A stretch of 64,000 nt of DNA from assembly GCF_011752015.1 (NCBI RefSeq), contig NZ_JAAIKA010000001.1:496001-560000 (forward strand). Reading direction: 5' to 3'. The DNA is from Canibacter zhoujuaniae (GTDB taxonomy: Bacteria; Actinomycetota; Actinomycetes; Actinomycetales; Microbacteriaceae). This document shows, piece after piece, positions 11,295 through 19,359 of this stretch. Each line of letters begins with the position of its first letter. Within the stretch, counting starts at the first letter, position 1. Both the position numbers and the translations under genes were made by a program. The notes below the pieces were generated by a model. The model had not been told where the DNA came from and did not search any database. It was given only the letters and a program-made list of their open reading frames with translations.

Positions 11295-11614
11295 CTAAAC
11301 ACATTCTGCGGTGGATGTCGCACTGGGAAAATAACGGCCTTGATTTTGGCCGTTTCGCACTCACGCACAAAGAGTTCTATACCAAAGCAACCCTGCGACA
11401 AGCTTTCACGCTGCTAGACGTGGAAACCGGCCGCGAAATCGGTCGCGCCGTCCACTCCACCCCGCTAAACGACGACATTAAACCTGCCGGATACATACAG
11501 CTAGATGGGCGTTCCTGCACCGAATACAACACCAAAGAAGAAGTGTTTCTCGGTCTTGTAATCAAAGCTTTCGGCGCTCACTGCAAGGAGCTAACGAAAG
11601 CGGGCACCAAATGA
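11291..11614 (+). CDS. Hypothetical phage early protein
   Basis: This 107-residue soluble protein has no recognised domain. It begins in a 4-bp ATGA overlap with the excisionase-like gene, so the two are translationally coupled. It holds the last early-type frame before the non-coding structured region. Cro-like, anti-repressor or replication roles are possible, but none is shown by the sequence. Confidence 0.6.
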   Translation: MTKHILRWMSHWENNGLDFGRFALTHKEFYTKATLRQAFTLLDVETGREIGRAVHSTPLNDDIKPAGYIQLDGRSCTEYNTKEEVFLGLVIKAFGAHCKELTKAGTK

Positions 11615-11639
11615 ACCCGCGCCAACCACCATAACCCCC

Positions 11640-11975
11640 TACCGTGCCGAGCTGGCACGGACAATTTAATAACCTGACCGTCGCAGGGTGTAAAACAAGC
11701 GACGCGCGCAGCTCCCGGAAACGCGCGCTACAAAAACAAGGCGCACGCGAGGTCAGCGGCGAGACACGGGTTAGAGCCGGGAAGCAGAGGACTGCAACCT
11801 GACAGCGAAAAAGGAAGTACCCGCGCTGTCACAAAGGGGGTTGCAGAGCCCGACCTTGGAGCGGTAACGCTCCGCTATGACCGACTGATAGTGATTCCTG
11901 GCTCCGGTCAAAGCCCACCTACCCGCGCACGTGCTAACGCTGACTCGCCTTGTCTGCTAACGCGCGCGAGTAGGG
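11640..11975 (+). ncRNA. Candidate structured phage RNA or replication origin
   Basis: No protein-coding frame fits this 430-bp gap (11615-12043), yet it is full of compensatory stems. Seen pairs: 11642-11648/11654-11660; CTGACC 11674-11679/11751-11756 enclosing GCGCGC 11704-11709/11723-11728; a 10-bp outer stem 11774-11783/11895-11904 (one G-U); inside it a 16-bp helix made of 11792-11799/11839-11846 and 11800-11807/11824-11831 with a 7-nt bulge; a hairpin 11858-11863/11868-11873 closed by a GTAA tetraloop; and ACTCGC 11943-11948/11966-11971. TGACC 11878-11882 could pair with GGTCA 11906-11910 as a pseudoknot. I do not recognise a known RNA family. Strand is inferred from the flanking genes. 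Confidence 0.55.
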
Positions 11976-12043
11976 GGGCTAATCCCTTCCCTCCTGCTCA
12001 AGCCTTCACCAATCAAAGCCCGACTATCTGAAACCTAAAAATC

Positions 12044-12394
12044 TTGGACGATTTACTACTGCCCGATCACCCACTAATCACGGTAACGCTCACCCTGGCA
12101 GTCGCCGCACTATTCCTGTTCCTAATCCCGAAACAGAGAGAAAAAACCATGACAACAACCAACGAAGACAAAGGGCCAGCAATCATTTACTTAGTTAGAG
12201 CAATGCAACACGCAAACAAAGCTCAAACCGAGCTAACCCAAGCCATTACCGAGCTAGACAAGATCGCCCGCCACCCGGTACTAAGCGAAACTGACCGAAC
12301 CCGGATACAGTCAATGATCCAAGCACACCAGCTAGGAATAGCTTTAATCAAGGACGCACGGGAAACACAGCTACGGATCTCAACAGATGAGTAA
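12044..12394 (+). CDS. Hypothetical phage protein, possible N-terminal membrane segment
   Basis: The longest frame starts with TTG at 12044 and gives 116 residues with one hydrophobic segment (about 12-29) followed by a helical, charged part (LVRAMQHANKAQTELTQAITELDK). An ATG at 12149, preceded by an AGAGAG stretch, would give an 81-residue soluble protein without the membrane segment and may be the real start. It overlaps the HNH gene by 8 bp. The family is not recognised. Confidence 0.55.
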   Translation: MDDLLLPDHPLITVTLTLAVAALFLFLIPKQREKTMTTTNEDKGPAIIYLVRAMQHANKAQTELTQAITELDKIARHPVLSETDRTRIQSMIQAHQLGIALIKDARETQLRISTDE

Positions 12395-12674
12395 AACAAA
12401 GTGGGCTGGCAGAGACGTTGCACGACTCCGCGCGGAAACCCTCGCCACCTACGGCACTACTTGCCATCTCTGCGGCAAACCGGGCGCGAACAGCACAGAC
12501 CACCTGATACCTAGAAGCCAAGGAGGAGCCAACACCCTAGACAACCTCCGACCGGCTCATTATCTCTGCAACATACGCCGCGGCACCCTACCAGTAGCTA
12601 CCTACATTGCCCGCTACCACCCAGACCGGGCAGCAGGCATAACCAACCCCGGCCTTGAATGGTTCAACAACTAA
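12387..12674 (+). CDS. HNH endonuclease next to terminase
   Basis: This 95-residue protein is a compact HNH nuclease: CHLCGKPG gives a zinc-binding CxxC, STDHLIPRSQGGANTLDNLRPAH holds the catalytic DH and the N/H residues, and LCN completes the second Cys site. In HK97-like phages an HNH protein beside the terminase supports specific cleavage at cos ends during packaging, so this role is inferred from position and size. Its start overlaps the upstream stop (ATGAGTAA). Confidence 0.9.
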   Translation: MSKTKWAGRDVARLRAETLATYGTTCHLCGKPGANSTDHLIPRSQGGANTLDNLRPAHYLCNIRRGTLPVATYIARYHPDRAAGITNPGLEWFNN

Positions 12675-12809
12675 CCCAGCCCCCCCCCCCTGTTTTTCAG
12701 CCGCCAGGGTGGAGAAAGTCCCCCGCCTTTCTCCGGTTTTCTCTCCAAAAAATATTTTTTTCAACCCCAAACCCCCAAAAAAACCGCGCAAAATCAAGGA
12801 AAAAGACAC
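12675..12809 (+). other. Non-coding spacer before terminase, candidate cos region
   Basis: This 135-bp spacer has an 11-base C run (near 12680), a partly palindromic stretch (GGAGAAAGTCCCCCGCCTTTCTCC, described by its arms GGAGAAAG and CTTTCTCC) and A/T-rich runs. Position between HNH and the small terminase is where cos sites usually lie. No ends can be mapped from sequence alone. The AAGGA near 12798 is the ribosome site of the next gene. Confidence 0.4.
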
Positions 12810-13121
12810 ATGAACGGCACTTTTTTAGAAGGCTTGGAACCCTCAAACGGAAATAACGCTATGTCGAACGCCGTTGAAGTGCAGCTAAAAGCTCTCGATG
12901 ATGCAGGACTGTTAAACGCTTCACACGCAATCATCGTGCAATCAATTCGTGAACTCGCTACCGCTGTCGCGTTATCAGCCGCTCGCGGTCGAGCCACCGG
13001 GACAGCAGCCGCAGCGCGTGAACTCCGTGAATCTCTCGATATGCTACCGAAAACGGGCGACCAAACAAGCGTTATGGCAAAACTCACTAAACAGTTAGAA
13101 GAGCTCGCAAATGCTGGCTAG
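12810..13121 (+). CDS. Terminase small subunit (putative)
   Basis: The 103-residue, largely helical protein lies directly upstream of and overlaps the large terminase, the position of TerS. ATG 12810 has AAGGA at a good distance; an internal ATG (residue 18) is an alternative. The Ala-rich middle (RELATAVALSAARGRATGTAAAARELRE) resembles small terminase proteins of actinophages. The call rests mainly on position and size. Confidence 0.65.
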   Translation: MNGTFLEGLEPSNGNNAMSNAVEVQLKALDDAGLLNASHAIIVQSIRELATAVALSAARGRATGTAAAARELRESLDMLPKTGDQTSVMAKLTKQLEELANAG

Positions 13122-14571
13122 TGAAGACCAAGCATTATTTGACGCACTAGAGGACGCACAACCCAAATACGCGACTTTACCAACGCCCGGCGCTAAACAC
13201 TATCTAGCGCAGGTTGAAGCTGTCGCAAAAATCTTAGGTAAGCCCCTCATTCCTTGGCAGCGATTAGCCGCGCGTATAATTACCGAACGCGACCCGGTCG
13301 ACCCTACCCGTTGGCGATATCAGCGGGTTATTATCACTACCCCTCGTCAGGTTGGTAAAACCACCGGCAACGCAGCGATTCAAACAGCGAAGTGTCTGCT
13401 ATTTCCGAACCGTAACGCTTACTACACGGCGCAGACCGGGCACCACGCGAGGCAACGCTGGCTAGACCTTGTAGACATCATTGATAAAGCCGGGTTTGAA
13501 CAAGACCGTGATTACACGCTATTAAAAGGTGCGGGCGCAAGCATACTGCAATTCTCTAACGGGTCTTTTATTAAACCGTTCGCCCCTACTAGCGATAGCT
13601 TGCACGGGTTTACCCCGCATGATGTCGCTATTGATGAGGCCTATAAATTTAGCCTTGTCGAGGGTACAGAACTTGAGGGTGGTGTAAGCCCGGCAATGCA
13701 GACTAAACCCGACCGGCAACTAATCATCTTTTCAACTGCTGGCAACGCTGACAGCACCTATCTAAAGAAACAAGTAGAGCAAGGCCGAGAACACATTAAA
13801 AACCCGGACGCGCGCACCGCCTACCTCGAATGGTCAATGGCTGATAACGCCGACCCTGATAATCCCGCTAGCTGGTTATTCCACCCCGGGCTAGGGCACC
13901 TAATCACGGTCGACGACTTGCACCAGCTGCACGAAAATGAAGCCCCGGAAGTTTGGCTACGCGCCTACATGAACACTTGGATAAGTGGCGCAACAACAGG
14001 TATGGTGACACCGACCGAAGCCGCTGCAGTCTCAGCCCGTGATATTACGCCGCCCTCCCACGGTGTGAAAAATGTGGCGTTTGCATTCGAGATAGCGCCC
14101 GACCGTTCCCGTACCGTAATTGCGGCGGCGTGGCTTGACAATGCCGGTACACCGACAGTGAAAATAATCGACCGGTTCGCAGGTGTCGAGGACATAGAAC
14201 CGAAACTAGCCGAAATCTATACGCGCCGACCGCTTGTAATCGGTTCAGACGACCAGGGCGCGAACCGTGCGATTAACGATCATATAAAAATAGTTGGCAA
14301 AACACCGATAACAACCCTCACGCACCGGGACTATGCAACCGCTTGTGAAGATTTCAGGGCGGCGATACTCGCAAAGAAAATCATTCTAGATGATGACCCG
14401 CTGCTGCTCGACGCTTGCAGCACTGCAGTAATGAGACCATCCGGGCAAGGGTGGCTAATCGACCGGTTCAAAACCGGTGCGCCCGTACCCGAAGCTATCG
14501 CCGCCGTTGTTGCCGTCAGACTACTTTCGCAATCCCGCCCGCCCGCCCCGAAACCGTTAGTGATGTTCTAA
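13111..14571 (+). CDS. Terminase large subunit
   Basis: TerL is the ATPase and nuclease that cuts and pumps phage DNA into proheads. The 486-residue protein has a Walker A-type motif TTPRQVGKTTG (residues 77-87), Walker B DVAIDEA (171-177), the coupling segment IIFSTAGN and a C-terminal RNase H-like nuclease with acidic residues in FEIAPDRSR, VIGSDDQGAN and IILDDDP. It overlaps the small subunit gene by 11 bp. Confidence 0.95.
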   Translation: MLASEDQALFDALEDAQPKYATLPTPGAKHYLAQVEAVAKILGKPLIPWQRLAARIITERDPVDPTRWRYQRVIITTPRQVGKTTGNAAIQTAKCLLFPNRNAYYTAQTGHHARQRWLDLVDIIDKAGFEQDRDYTLLKGAGASILQFSNGSFIKPFAPTSDSLHGFTPHDVAIDEAYKFSLVEGTELEGGVSPAMQTKPDRQLIIFSTAGNADSTYLKKQVEQGREHIKNPDARTAYLEWSMADNADPDNPASWLFHPGLGHLITVDDLHQLHENEAPEVWLRAYMNTWISGATTGMVTPTEAAAVSARDITPPSHGVKNVAFAFEIAPDRSRTVIAAAWLDNAGTPTVKIIDRFAGVEDIEPKLAEIYTRRPLVIGSDDQGANRAINDHIKIVGKTPITTLTHRDYATACEDFRAAILAKKIILDDDPLLLDACSTAVMRPSGQGWLIDRFKTGAPVPEAIAAVVAVRLLSQSRPPAPKPLVMF

Positions 14572-14573
14572 AA

Positions 14574-14804
14574 ATGCCTATCAAACTAGACAAATCAGAT
14601 ATATCGATCGTTGTTAAATGTGACCAGTGCGCGCACTGGTACGGGTTCGCTCTCGACGATTACGAAGCTTGGCAAGTTGGCGCACGTCACCAACACCTTG
14701 CGCACCCCGGCGAGTATCAAGCAATTCGACGGCTTGCACGAATCGATTATGAACAGCGACACGCCGACACGAAACCGGAAAAGGATAAGCGCCGCCGACG
14801 ATAG
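14574..14804 (+). CDS. Small phage protein with CxxC/HxH motif
   Basis: From ATG 14574 (2 bp after the terminase stop) the product is 76 residues. It has CDQCAHWYGFALDDYEAW followed by a histidine-rich ARHQHLAH and a basic tail. The Cys and His spacing suggests a small zinc-binding fold. The open frame extends upstream inside terL, but that part is a shadow. No family is recognised. Confidence 0.6.
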   Translation: MPIKLDKSDISIVVKCDQCAHWYGFALDDYEAWQVGARHQHLAHPGEYQAIRRLARIDYEQRHADTKPEKDKRRRR

Positions 14805-14809
14805 AAGAC

Positions 14810-15940
14810 ATGTTCAACCGGCAACGCAAACTATACGCAGCGGCTCAATCTCTCGCCCCTGCGCATTTGCCGTCCGTGTCACCGTACGGGTCAAACCAGC
14901 TAGTGCGGCTAACACTAAAAGAAGTGTTTGACGAAATCGAAACGATAACTATAAATCGTGAACGCGCTATGCAACTGCCAGCCGTTGCACGCGGACGAAA
15001 TATCATCACAGGGCAAATAGCACACCTGCCCCTGCTCGGTTATCGAGGGTCTGCAAAGCTCGAACAACAACCCGACTTTTTGCGTATGCTCGAGCGGGGC
15101 CGCCCGCAATCAGTAACGCTTGCGTGGATAGTGGACGCGCTACTATTCAACGGGCGCGCATTCCTGCAAATCATTGACCGCGACAACAACGGCCGGCCAA
15201 CCTCTTTCAGGTTTGTGCCGTCTTGGCTGGCTACCGTAGATCCGCAAACTGCTGAACTTACTCACGTTGCCGGTAGCGCGGTAAGGCGCGGTAGCTGGAT
15301 ACGTATTGATTCACCAAATGAGGGACTGCTCGTAACCGGTGAAAAAGTGTTGCGCGATATGGTCGGACTCGAGGAAGCAACGCGGAAAATTATCCGTAAC
15401 CCGCTGCCACAAATAGAGCTACACCAGAACAGCGGCGAACAAATGACCAGCGAGGAAGTGCGCGCGCTTATCGACCAGTGGGCCGCCGCCCGGCAAGGCC
15501 GTAACGGTGGGATCGCGTACAGCAACCAGACACTTGAAACAAAAGTACATGAAACACCGGTAGCGAATCTGCTAATTGAAGCCCGCAACGATTTCACCCT
15601 GAATATCGCACGCATGATGAACCTGCCCGCGTGGGCATTAGACGCACAAACCGAGGGCGCAAACCTGACTTATTCGAATGTGCCCAGCCGTACCCGTGAG
15701 CTAATCGACTACACGCTAACACCCTATATGGACGCAATAGCAGGCCGTCTATCGCTTGACGACGTTATGCCGCGCGGCCAATGGTGCGCTTTCGACACTT
15801 CTAAAGTGCTGCAGGGTTCATTTAATGAACGTATGCAGGGCTACGCAACCGCTATCGGTGCAGGAATTTACACGCCAGGGGAAGTGCGCGCCCTCGAAAC
15901 CGGCGTCCCCCTAGAAGCAGGAGAACCAAAGAATGAGTAA
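14810..15940 (+). CDS. Phage portal protein (HK97 type)
   Basis: The portal forms the dodecameric DNA gate at one capsid vertex. The 376-residue protein is compact but has the family pattern: LPAVARGRNIITGQIAHLPL early, the FRFVPSWLATVDP and IRIDSPNEGLL segments, an LIEARNDFTLNIARMMNLP clip/stem region and a C-terminal crown. It follows terminase and precedes the protease-capsid gene, overlapping it by 8 bp. Confidence 0.92.
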   Translation: MFNRQRKLYAAAQSLAPAHLPSVSPYGSNQLVRLTLKEVFDEIETITINRERAMQLPAVARGRNIITGQIAHLPLLGYRGSAKLEQQPDFLRMLERGRPQSVTLAWIVDALLFNGRAFLQIIDRDNNGRPTSFRFVPSWLATVDPQTAELTHVAGSAVRRGSWIRIDSPNEGLLVTGEKVLRDMVGLEEATRKIIRNPLPQIELHQNSGEQMTSEEVRALIDQWAAARQGRNGGIAYSNQTLETKVHETPVANLLIEARNDFTLNIARMMNLPAWALDAQTEGANLTYSNVPSRTRELIDYTLTPYMDAIAGRLSLDDVMPRGQWCAFDTSKVLQGSFNERMQGYATAIGAGIYTPGEVRALETGVPLEAGEPKNE

Positions 15941-17444
15941 CAAGAAACAACCAAAAGCCGTAGCGCTTGCCGCAGCAGCTCCAAAAGTTGAGTTCGAGAA
16001 ACGAGAAATCACCGGCATAATCCTCGAATATGGTACTGTCGGCACCCCCTCGAGTGGCACAACGATATTCAATGAAGGAACGCTGCGCACCCCGAACGAC
16101 CTAAGCCGCGTCAAACTCTTAAGCGATCATAACCGCAACCTCGCAGCGATCGGCTATATGACCGCTATCGAAACCGACGGCCCAAAAGTCCTCGCAACAT
16201 TCCGTGTACCTGAAAGCGAAGCAGGCGACCGGGCATTAATCGAAGCCCGGGACGGGCTCAGAGACGGGCTCAGCGTCGGTGTCACGATTATCGACTACGA
16301 ATACGACGAAGACAGCACAACCCTCAAAGTATTAGAAGCAGAACTCCACGAAGTATCTCTAGTTACAATCCCAGCCTTTGAAAACGCGCGTGTAACCTCG
16401 CTCGCGTCAAACTCGACACACTATGAACAGGAAGAAACCCTAATGACCACTATCACCGCCGCAGCGCCTGCAATTACACCACCTGCAGCACCCGCTGCAC
16501 TCCCCGCAGATTTCAGTCTCGCAAGCGTTGCAGGACAGTTCGCACAAATGTATTCCGACGGTAAAACCGTAGACAGTATTGCCAGCACTCTGAATCGGCG
16601 TATTGAAGCCGCACTAACTAAGCAAGTACCAGAACAAGACAGCGCTAAAGTTATCTTCCGGCCACAGTTTGTAGACGAGCTATGGCGTGCCCGCCGTACT
16701 GAACGCCGATTCTTTGACGCTCACCCAGAAGCTAAACGAGCTCTAACCAGCCTAAGTGTTGAAGGGTGGCGCTACAAGCACGAAGAATTGCCAGAAGTTT
16801 CAGAGTACAACGGTAACGCGACCGCTATCACCTCAAAAGGCAAGATTGAAACCGAACGTGTAGTTAAAGACGCAAAACGCCGCGCCGGCGGTTGGACTGT
16901 AGACCGCGCTTTTGTTGACCTTGGGTCTCGTGACTTCATCGAATCAGTATTCACGGCAGGCATGGAGTCATATTTAAAGCAGACCGAAGCAGCACTAGTG
17001 AAAGAGCTGCTAGCAGAAGCTACCGCTATAGAAGCAGGCACAAACTTTGCTGAGACTCTCGCAAAGCTAGGCACACAGGCCGGCGCGCTCGGTTCCCGTC
17101 TCGATGTCGTCGACATGTCTGCTGACCTGTGGTTGAAGTTCGCCGCTTTGAAGTCTGACGAAGTGCCATGGTTCCTCCGTAATCAAGGCGAGCTCAACCT
17201 CAACAACACCACCGGCAAGGCTGGCAACATTAGTTTCGCTGTTAACCCTGATCTACCAGCAGGCACAATTCTGGCCGCTGACTCACGCGCCTACACGCCT
17301 TACGAGCTTCCGGACATGGTGCGTGTAGAAGCAGTGAATATCGGTAACGGCGCTATCGATCTAGGACTCTATGGCTACACTGCGCAGATCGTTAACGATC
17401 CGCGAGCCGTGTTCAAGATCACAGCCCCAGGTCTCGACGGTTAA
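15933..17444 (+). CDS. Fused prohead protease and HK97-fold major capsid protein
   Basis: One 503-residue frame carries both head-maturation functions. Residues about 18-165 are an HK97-type serine protease: the His in LLSDHNRN, the Ser in DGLSVGVTI and the family motif LHEVSLVTIPAFENARV. After an Ala/Pro linker (about 170-195) follows the capsid domain: TLNRRIEAALTKQ, KRRAGGWTVDRAFVD and FKITAPG near the end. In many HK97-like phages these are separate genes. An in-frame ATG at 16444 (MTTITAAAPA) could allow internal initiation of a free capsid protein, or self-cleavage could release it. Confidence 0.9.
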   Translation: MSNKKQPKAVALAAAAPKVEFEKREITGIILEYGTVGTPSSGTTIFNEGTLRTPNDLSRVKLLSDHNRNLAAIGYMTAIETDGPKVLATFRVPESEAGDRALIEARDGLRDGLSVGVTIIDYEYDEDSTTLKVLEAELHEVSLVTIPAFENARVTSLASNSTHYEQEETLMTTITAAAPAITPPAAPAALPADFSLASVAGQFAQMYSDGKTVDSIASTLNRRIEAALTKQVPEQDSAKVIFRPQFVDELWRARRTERRFFDAHPEAKRALTSLSVEGWRYKHEELPEVSEYNGNATAITSKGKIETERVVKDAKRRAGGWTVDRAFVDLGSRDFIESVFTAGMESYLKQTEAALVKELLAEATAIEAGTNFAETLAKLGTQAGALGSRLDVVDMSADLWLKFAALKSDEVPWFLRNQGELNLNNTTGKAGNISFAVNPDLPAGTILAADSRAYTPYELPDMVRVEAVNIGNGAIDLGLYGYTAQIVNDPRAVFKITAPGLDG

Positions 17445-17446
17445 TC

Positions 17447-17752
17447 ATGCTGACCCCTGACAATGTGGGCGCGTGGGTTCGAGAGTCGAGCCCAGCAAAC
17501 CTCGACGCAGGAATACGCGCCGTTAACGCTTACGTGTCAGGGCTCGCAATCGTAGCGGACAACGGCGGCGAATGGAGCGACACAGTGACGTTAGCGGCAA
17601 CTATGCTGCTAGCGCGCTGGCTCCGCCGTCGCAATAGCCCAAACGGTGTGGAAGCGGCAACAGACGTGACCGTAACCTACATAGCTAGATACGACAGCGA
17701 TATTAGCCGCATGTTGCAGATAGACGGATTCCAGAAACCGCAGGTAGGTTAG
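17447..17752 (+). CDS. Head-tail connector (putative)
   Basis: This 101-residue protein directly follows the capsid gene. The helical N-terminus with VTLAATMLLARWLRRRNSP is reminiscent of HK97 gp6-like connectors that dock under the portal. The call is based on position, size and helical pattern. Confidence 0.6.
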   Translation: MLTPDNVGAWVRESSPANLDAGIRAVNAYVSGLAIVADNGGEWSDTVTLAATMLLARWLRRRNSPNGVEAATDVTVTYIARYDSDISRMLQIDGFQKPQVG

Positions 17753-17754
17753 CG

Positions 17755-18102
17755 ATGCTCGGCACAGCACTAGAAGAATACGCTAGCTATCTACGCGAAC
17801 GCACCTCAGCACCCGTAGAAATAGACGCAGGTGATCTGACACTGCCCGGCGTGCTAGTTTCCCCCGAAAATATCACGTTTGAGGTATTGGATGGCGATCG
17901 GTGCACTATCACGGTGGCTGTGTGGATAATCGGCAACGGTGATGCCACCCGGCACGCATTGAACGATATCGGCAATATTGGCTACGACCTACGGCACGAA
18001 ACACACGAATGGCAACCAACCACGCTTGCCCTATCCTCACAGTCCGCGGACGCTCTACCAGCCCTGCAAGGCACAGTTGAAATCACCTACGAAAAGGATT
18101 AA
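17755..18102 (+). CDS. Tail terminator or minor connector (putative)
   Basis: This 115-residue protein starts 3 bp after the connector gene and has alternating beta strands (ITFEVLDGDRCTITVAVWII, GTVEITYEKD), a pattern seen in tail terminators that join head and tail. It is directly upstream of the major tail protein. The exact role is inferred. Confidence 0.5.
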   Translation: MLGTALEEYASYLRERTSAPVEIDAGDLTLPGVLVSPENITFEVLDGDRCTITVAVWIIGNGDATRHALNDIGNIGYDLRHETHEWQPTTLALSSQSADALPALQGTVEITYEKD

Positions 18103-18104
18103 AA

Positions 18105-18530
18105 ATGACTACCACCACTAAACGCACTCGCACAGGTTCCGGCACTTTCACAGTCGGTGAATCTGATTCACTAACCGCTTTCGACGGTCAAGTTACATCA
18201 GTCACGCTAGAACCCGATGTTTCGCAAGACGATGATATCGAGGTATTATCTGGCAATTTCATCGAGGGTGAACGTAAAGAGTCGTGGACACTCTCCGGTT
18301 CCCTACTCAACGACTTCGGACAGTCTGAAAGCTTGGTTGAGTTCTGTTTTGAGAATCGCGGCAAAAAACTACCGTTTAAATTCACCCCGAACAGGTCGGC
18401 GGCGAAAGTTATCAGCGGTCAGCTAGTCGTAGAAGCCGTCGCTATCGGTGGCGATGTCGGCGAAACACCATCTACAGATTTCGAGTTCAAATTAGTAGGC
18501 GTGCCATTACTCGAGAATAAAGACAGCTAA
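18105..18530 (+). CDS. Major tail protein
   Basis: The 141-residue beta-rich protein has GSGTFTVGESDSLTAFDGQ and ESWTLSGSLLNDFG, and ends with FEFKLVGVP, consistent with the tail-tube fold of siphophages. It lies two genes before the tail assembly chaperone, the expected position for the tube subunit. Confidence 0.7.
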   Translation: MTTTTKRTRTGSGTFTVGESDSLTAFDGQVTSVTLEPDVSQDDDIEVLSGNFIEGERKESWTLSGSLLNDFGQSESLVEFCFENRGKKLPFKFTPNRSAAKVISGQLVVEAVAIGGDVGETPSTDFEFKLVGVPLLENKDS

Positions 18531-18533
18531 CAA

Positions 18534-18917
18534 ATGGCGCAGCGCAGCAAAGTCACTGTGGAGGGCGCGCGCGAGCTGCGCTCGTCCCTCCGCAAGGCTG
18601 GCCGATCAATGGAACAAATCAAAGATGTTCACCGAAAGATTGGCGGCATTGTTGTTCACCGCGCCAAAATCAACGCCCCGGTACGCAGCGGACAGCTTCA
18701 ATCAACGATACGTGTCGGCGCAACACAAACTGCATCCTTAATACGTGCCGGTTACGCCCGCGTCCCCTACGCCGGCCCGATTCACTGGGGTTGGCCGAAA
18801 AGAAACATTAAAGCGCAGCAATTTATTCGCAGCGCAGCAAATGAAACCGAGGCCCAATGGATTGGGCTCGCGCAAAACGAACTACAGAAAATACTTAACC
18901 AAGTTAAGGGAGCATAA
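18534..18917 (+). CDS. HK97 gp10-like tail/head closure protein
   Basis: The 127-residue basic protein contains the pattern KINAPVRSGQLQSTIRVG followed by YAGPIHWGWPKRNIKAQQFI, which is typical of the HK97 gp10 family involved in head-tail joining or tail completion. It is placed after the tail-tube gene here, whereas in HK97-like order it usually precedes it. Confidence 0.7.
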   Translation: MAQRSKVTVEGARELRSSLRKAGRSMEQIKDVHRKIGGIVVHRAKINAPVRSGQLQSTIRVGATQTASLIRAGYARVPYAGPIHWGWPKRNIKAQQFIRSAANETEAQWIGLAQNELQKILNQVKGA

Positions 18918-18919
18918 CA

Positions 18920-19243
18920 ATGAACGCAAGGCTCGTCACACCAAAAATCGCGGTAGTTTACGAAACCGAGAACGGCAACCTAGCCGAAATTGTCGTCAAA
19001 GCGTCCGTGTATGACATGACTCGCTACGAGTTAATGGCCGCTCGCAAAGGCTGGCCACCTGCAAGTAAAGCACAAAACCTATTCGGCGGATACCTGGCGC
19101 ATGCCGCACTCCAACGCGCCGAGGATTGCCCACCAGAACTGAAAATCGAAAGCCTCGACAAGTTCCTAGCTGAGATTGTGAACCTCGTGCCAGTAGATGA
19201 CGAGGGGGAAGACGTTAACCCTTTCGACCCGGCAGCACAGTAA
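18920..19243 (+). CDS. Tail assembly chaperone, unshifted product
   Basis: This 107-residue protein is the N-terminal (gpG-like) tail chaperone. It lies directly before the tape measure gene and ends in an acidic tail (VPVDDEGEDVNPFDP). A slippery heptamer near its end allows a second, longer product. Chaperones of this kind coat the tape measure during tail assembly. Confidence 0.8.
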   Translation: MNARLVTPKIAVVYETENGNLAEIVVKASVYDMTRYELMAARKGWPPASKAQNLFGGYLAHAALQRAEDCPPELKIESLDKFLAEIVNLVPVDDEGEDVNPFDPAAQ

Positions 19244-19359
19244 GGCTACGGCTTGAAATAGCTCTAGCTTCACAGACCAACCCAGAGTTTTGGTTGACAT
19301 GTGATGACCACATATTAGCTACCGCTATCGACATACTAGAAAATCAGAAAGCGAAATAA
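18920..19359 (+). CDS. Tail assembly chaperone, -1 frameshifted product (gpGT-like)
   Basis: The -1 frame is closed by TAA at 19216-19218, then open to TAA at 19357-19359. Shifting at the heptamer 19219-19225 joins 102 residues of the first chaperone to 44 residues (RPGSTVRLRLEIALAS, then NPEFWLTCDDHILATAID), giving 146 residues. The shifted part has no start codon of its own and its stop overlaps the tape measure ATG (taATG), matching the conserved G/GT arrangement of long-tailed phages. Confidence 0.85.
19219..19225 (+). promoter_or_regulatory. Programmed -1 frameshift site CCCTTTC
   Basis: The heptamer is in frame C-CCT-TTC, a perfect X-XXY-YYZ slippery site. It lies immediately after the upstream stop of the -1 frame and 16 nt before the 0-frame stop, the only window in which a productive shift is possible. 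Confidence 0.85.
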
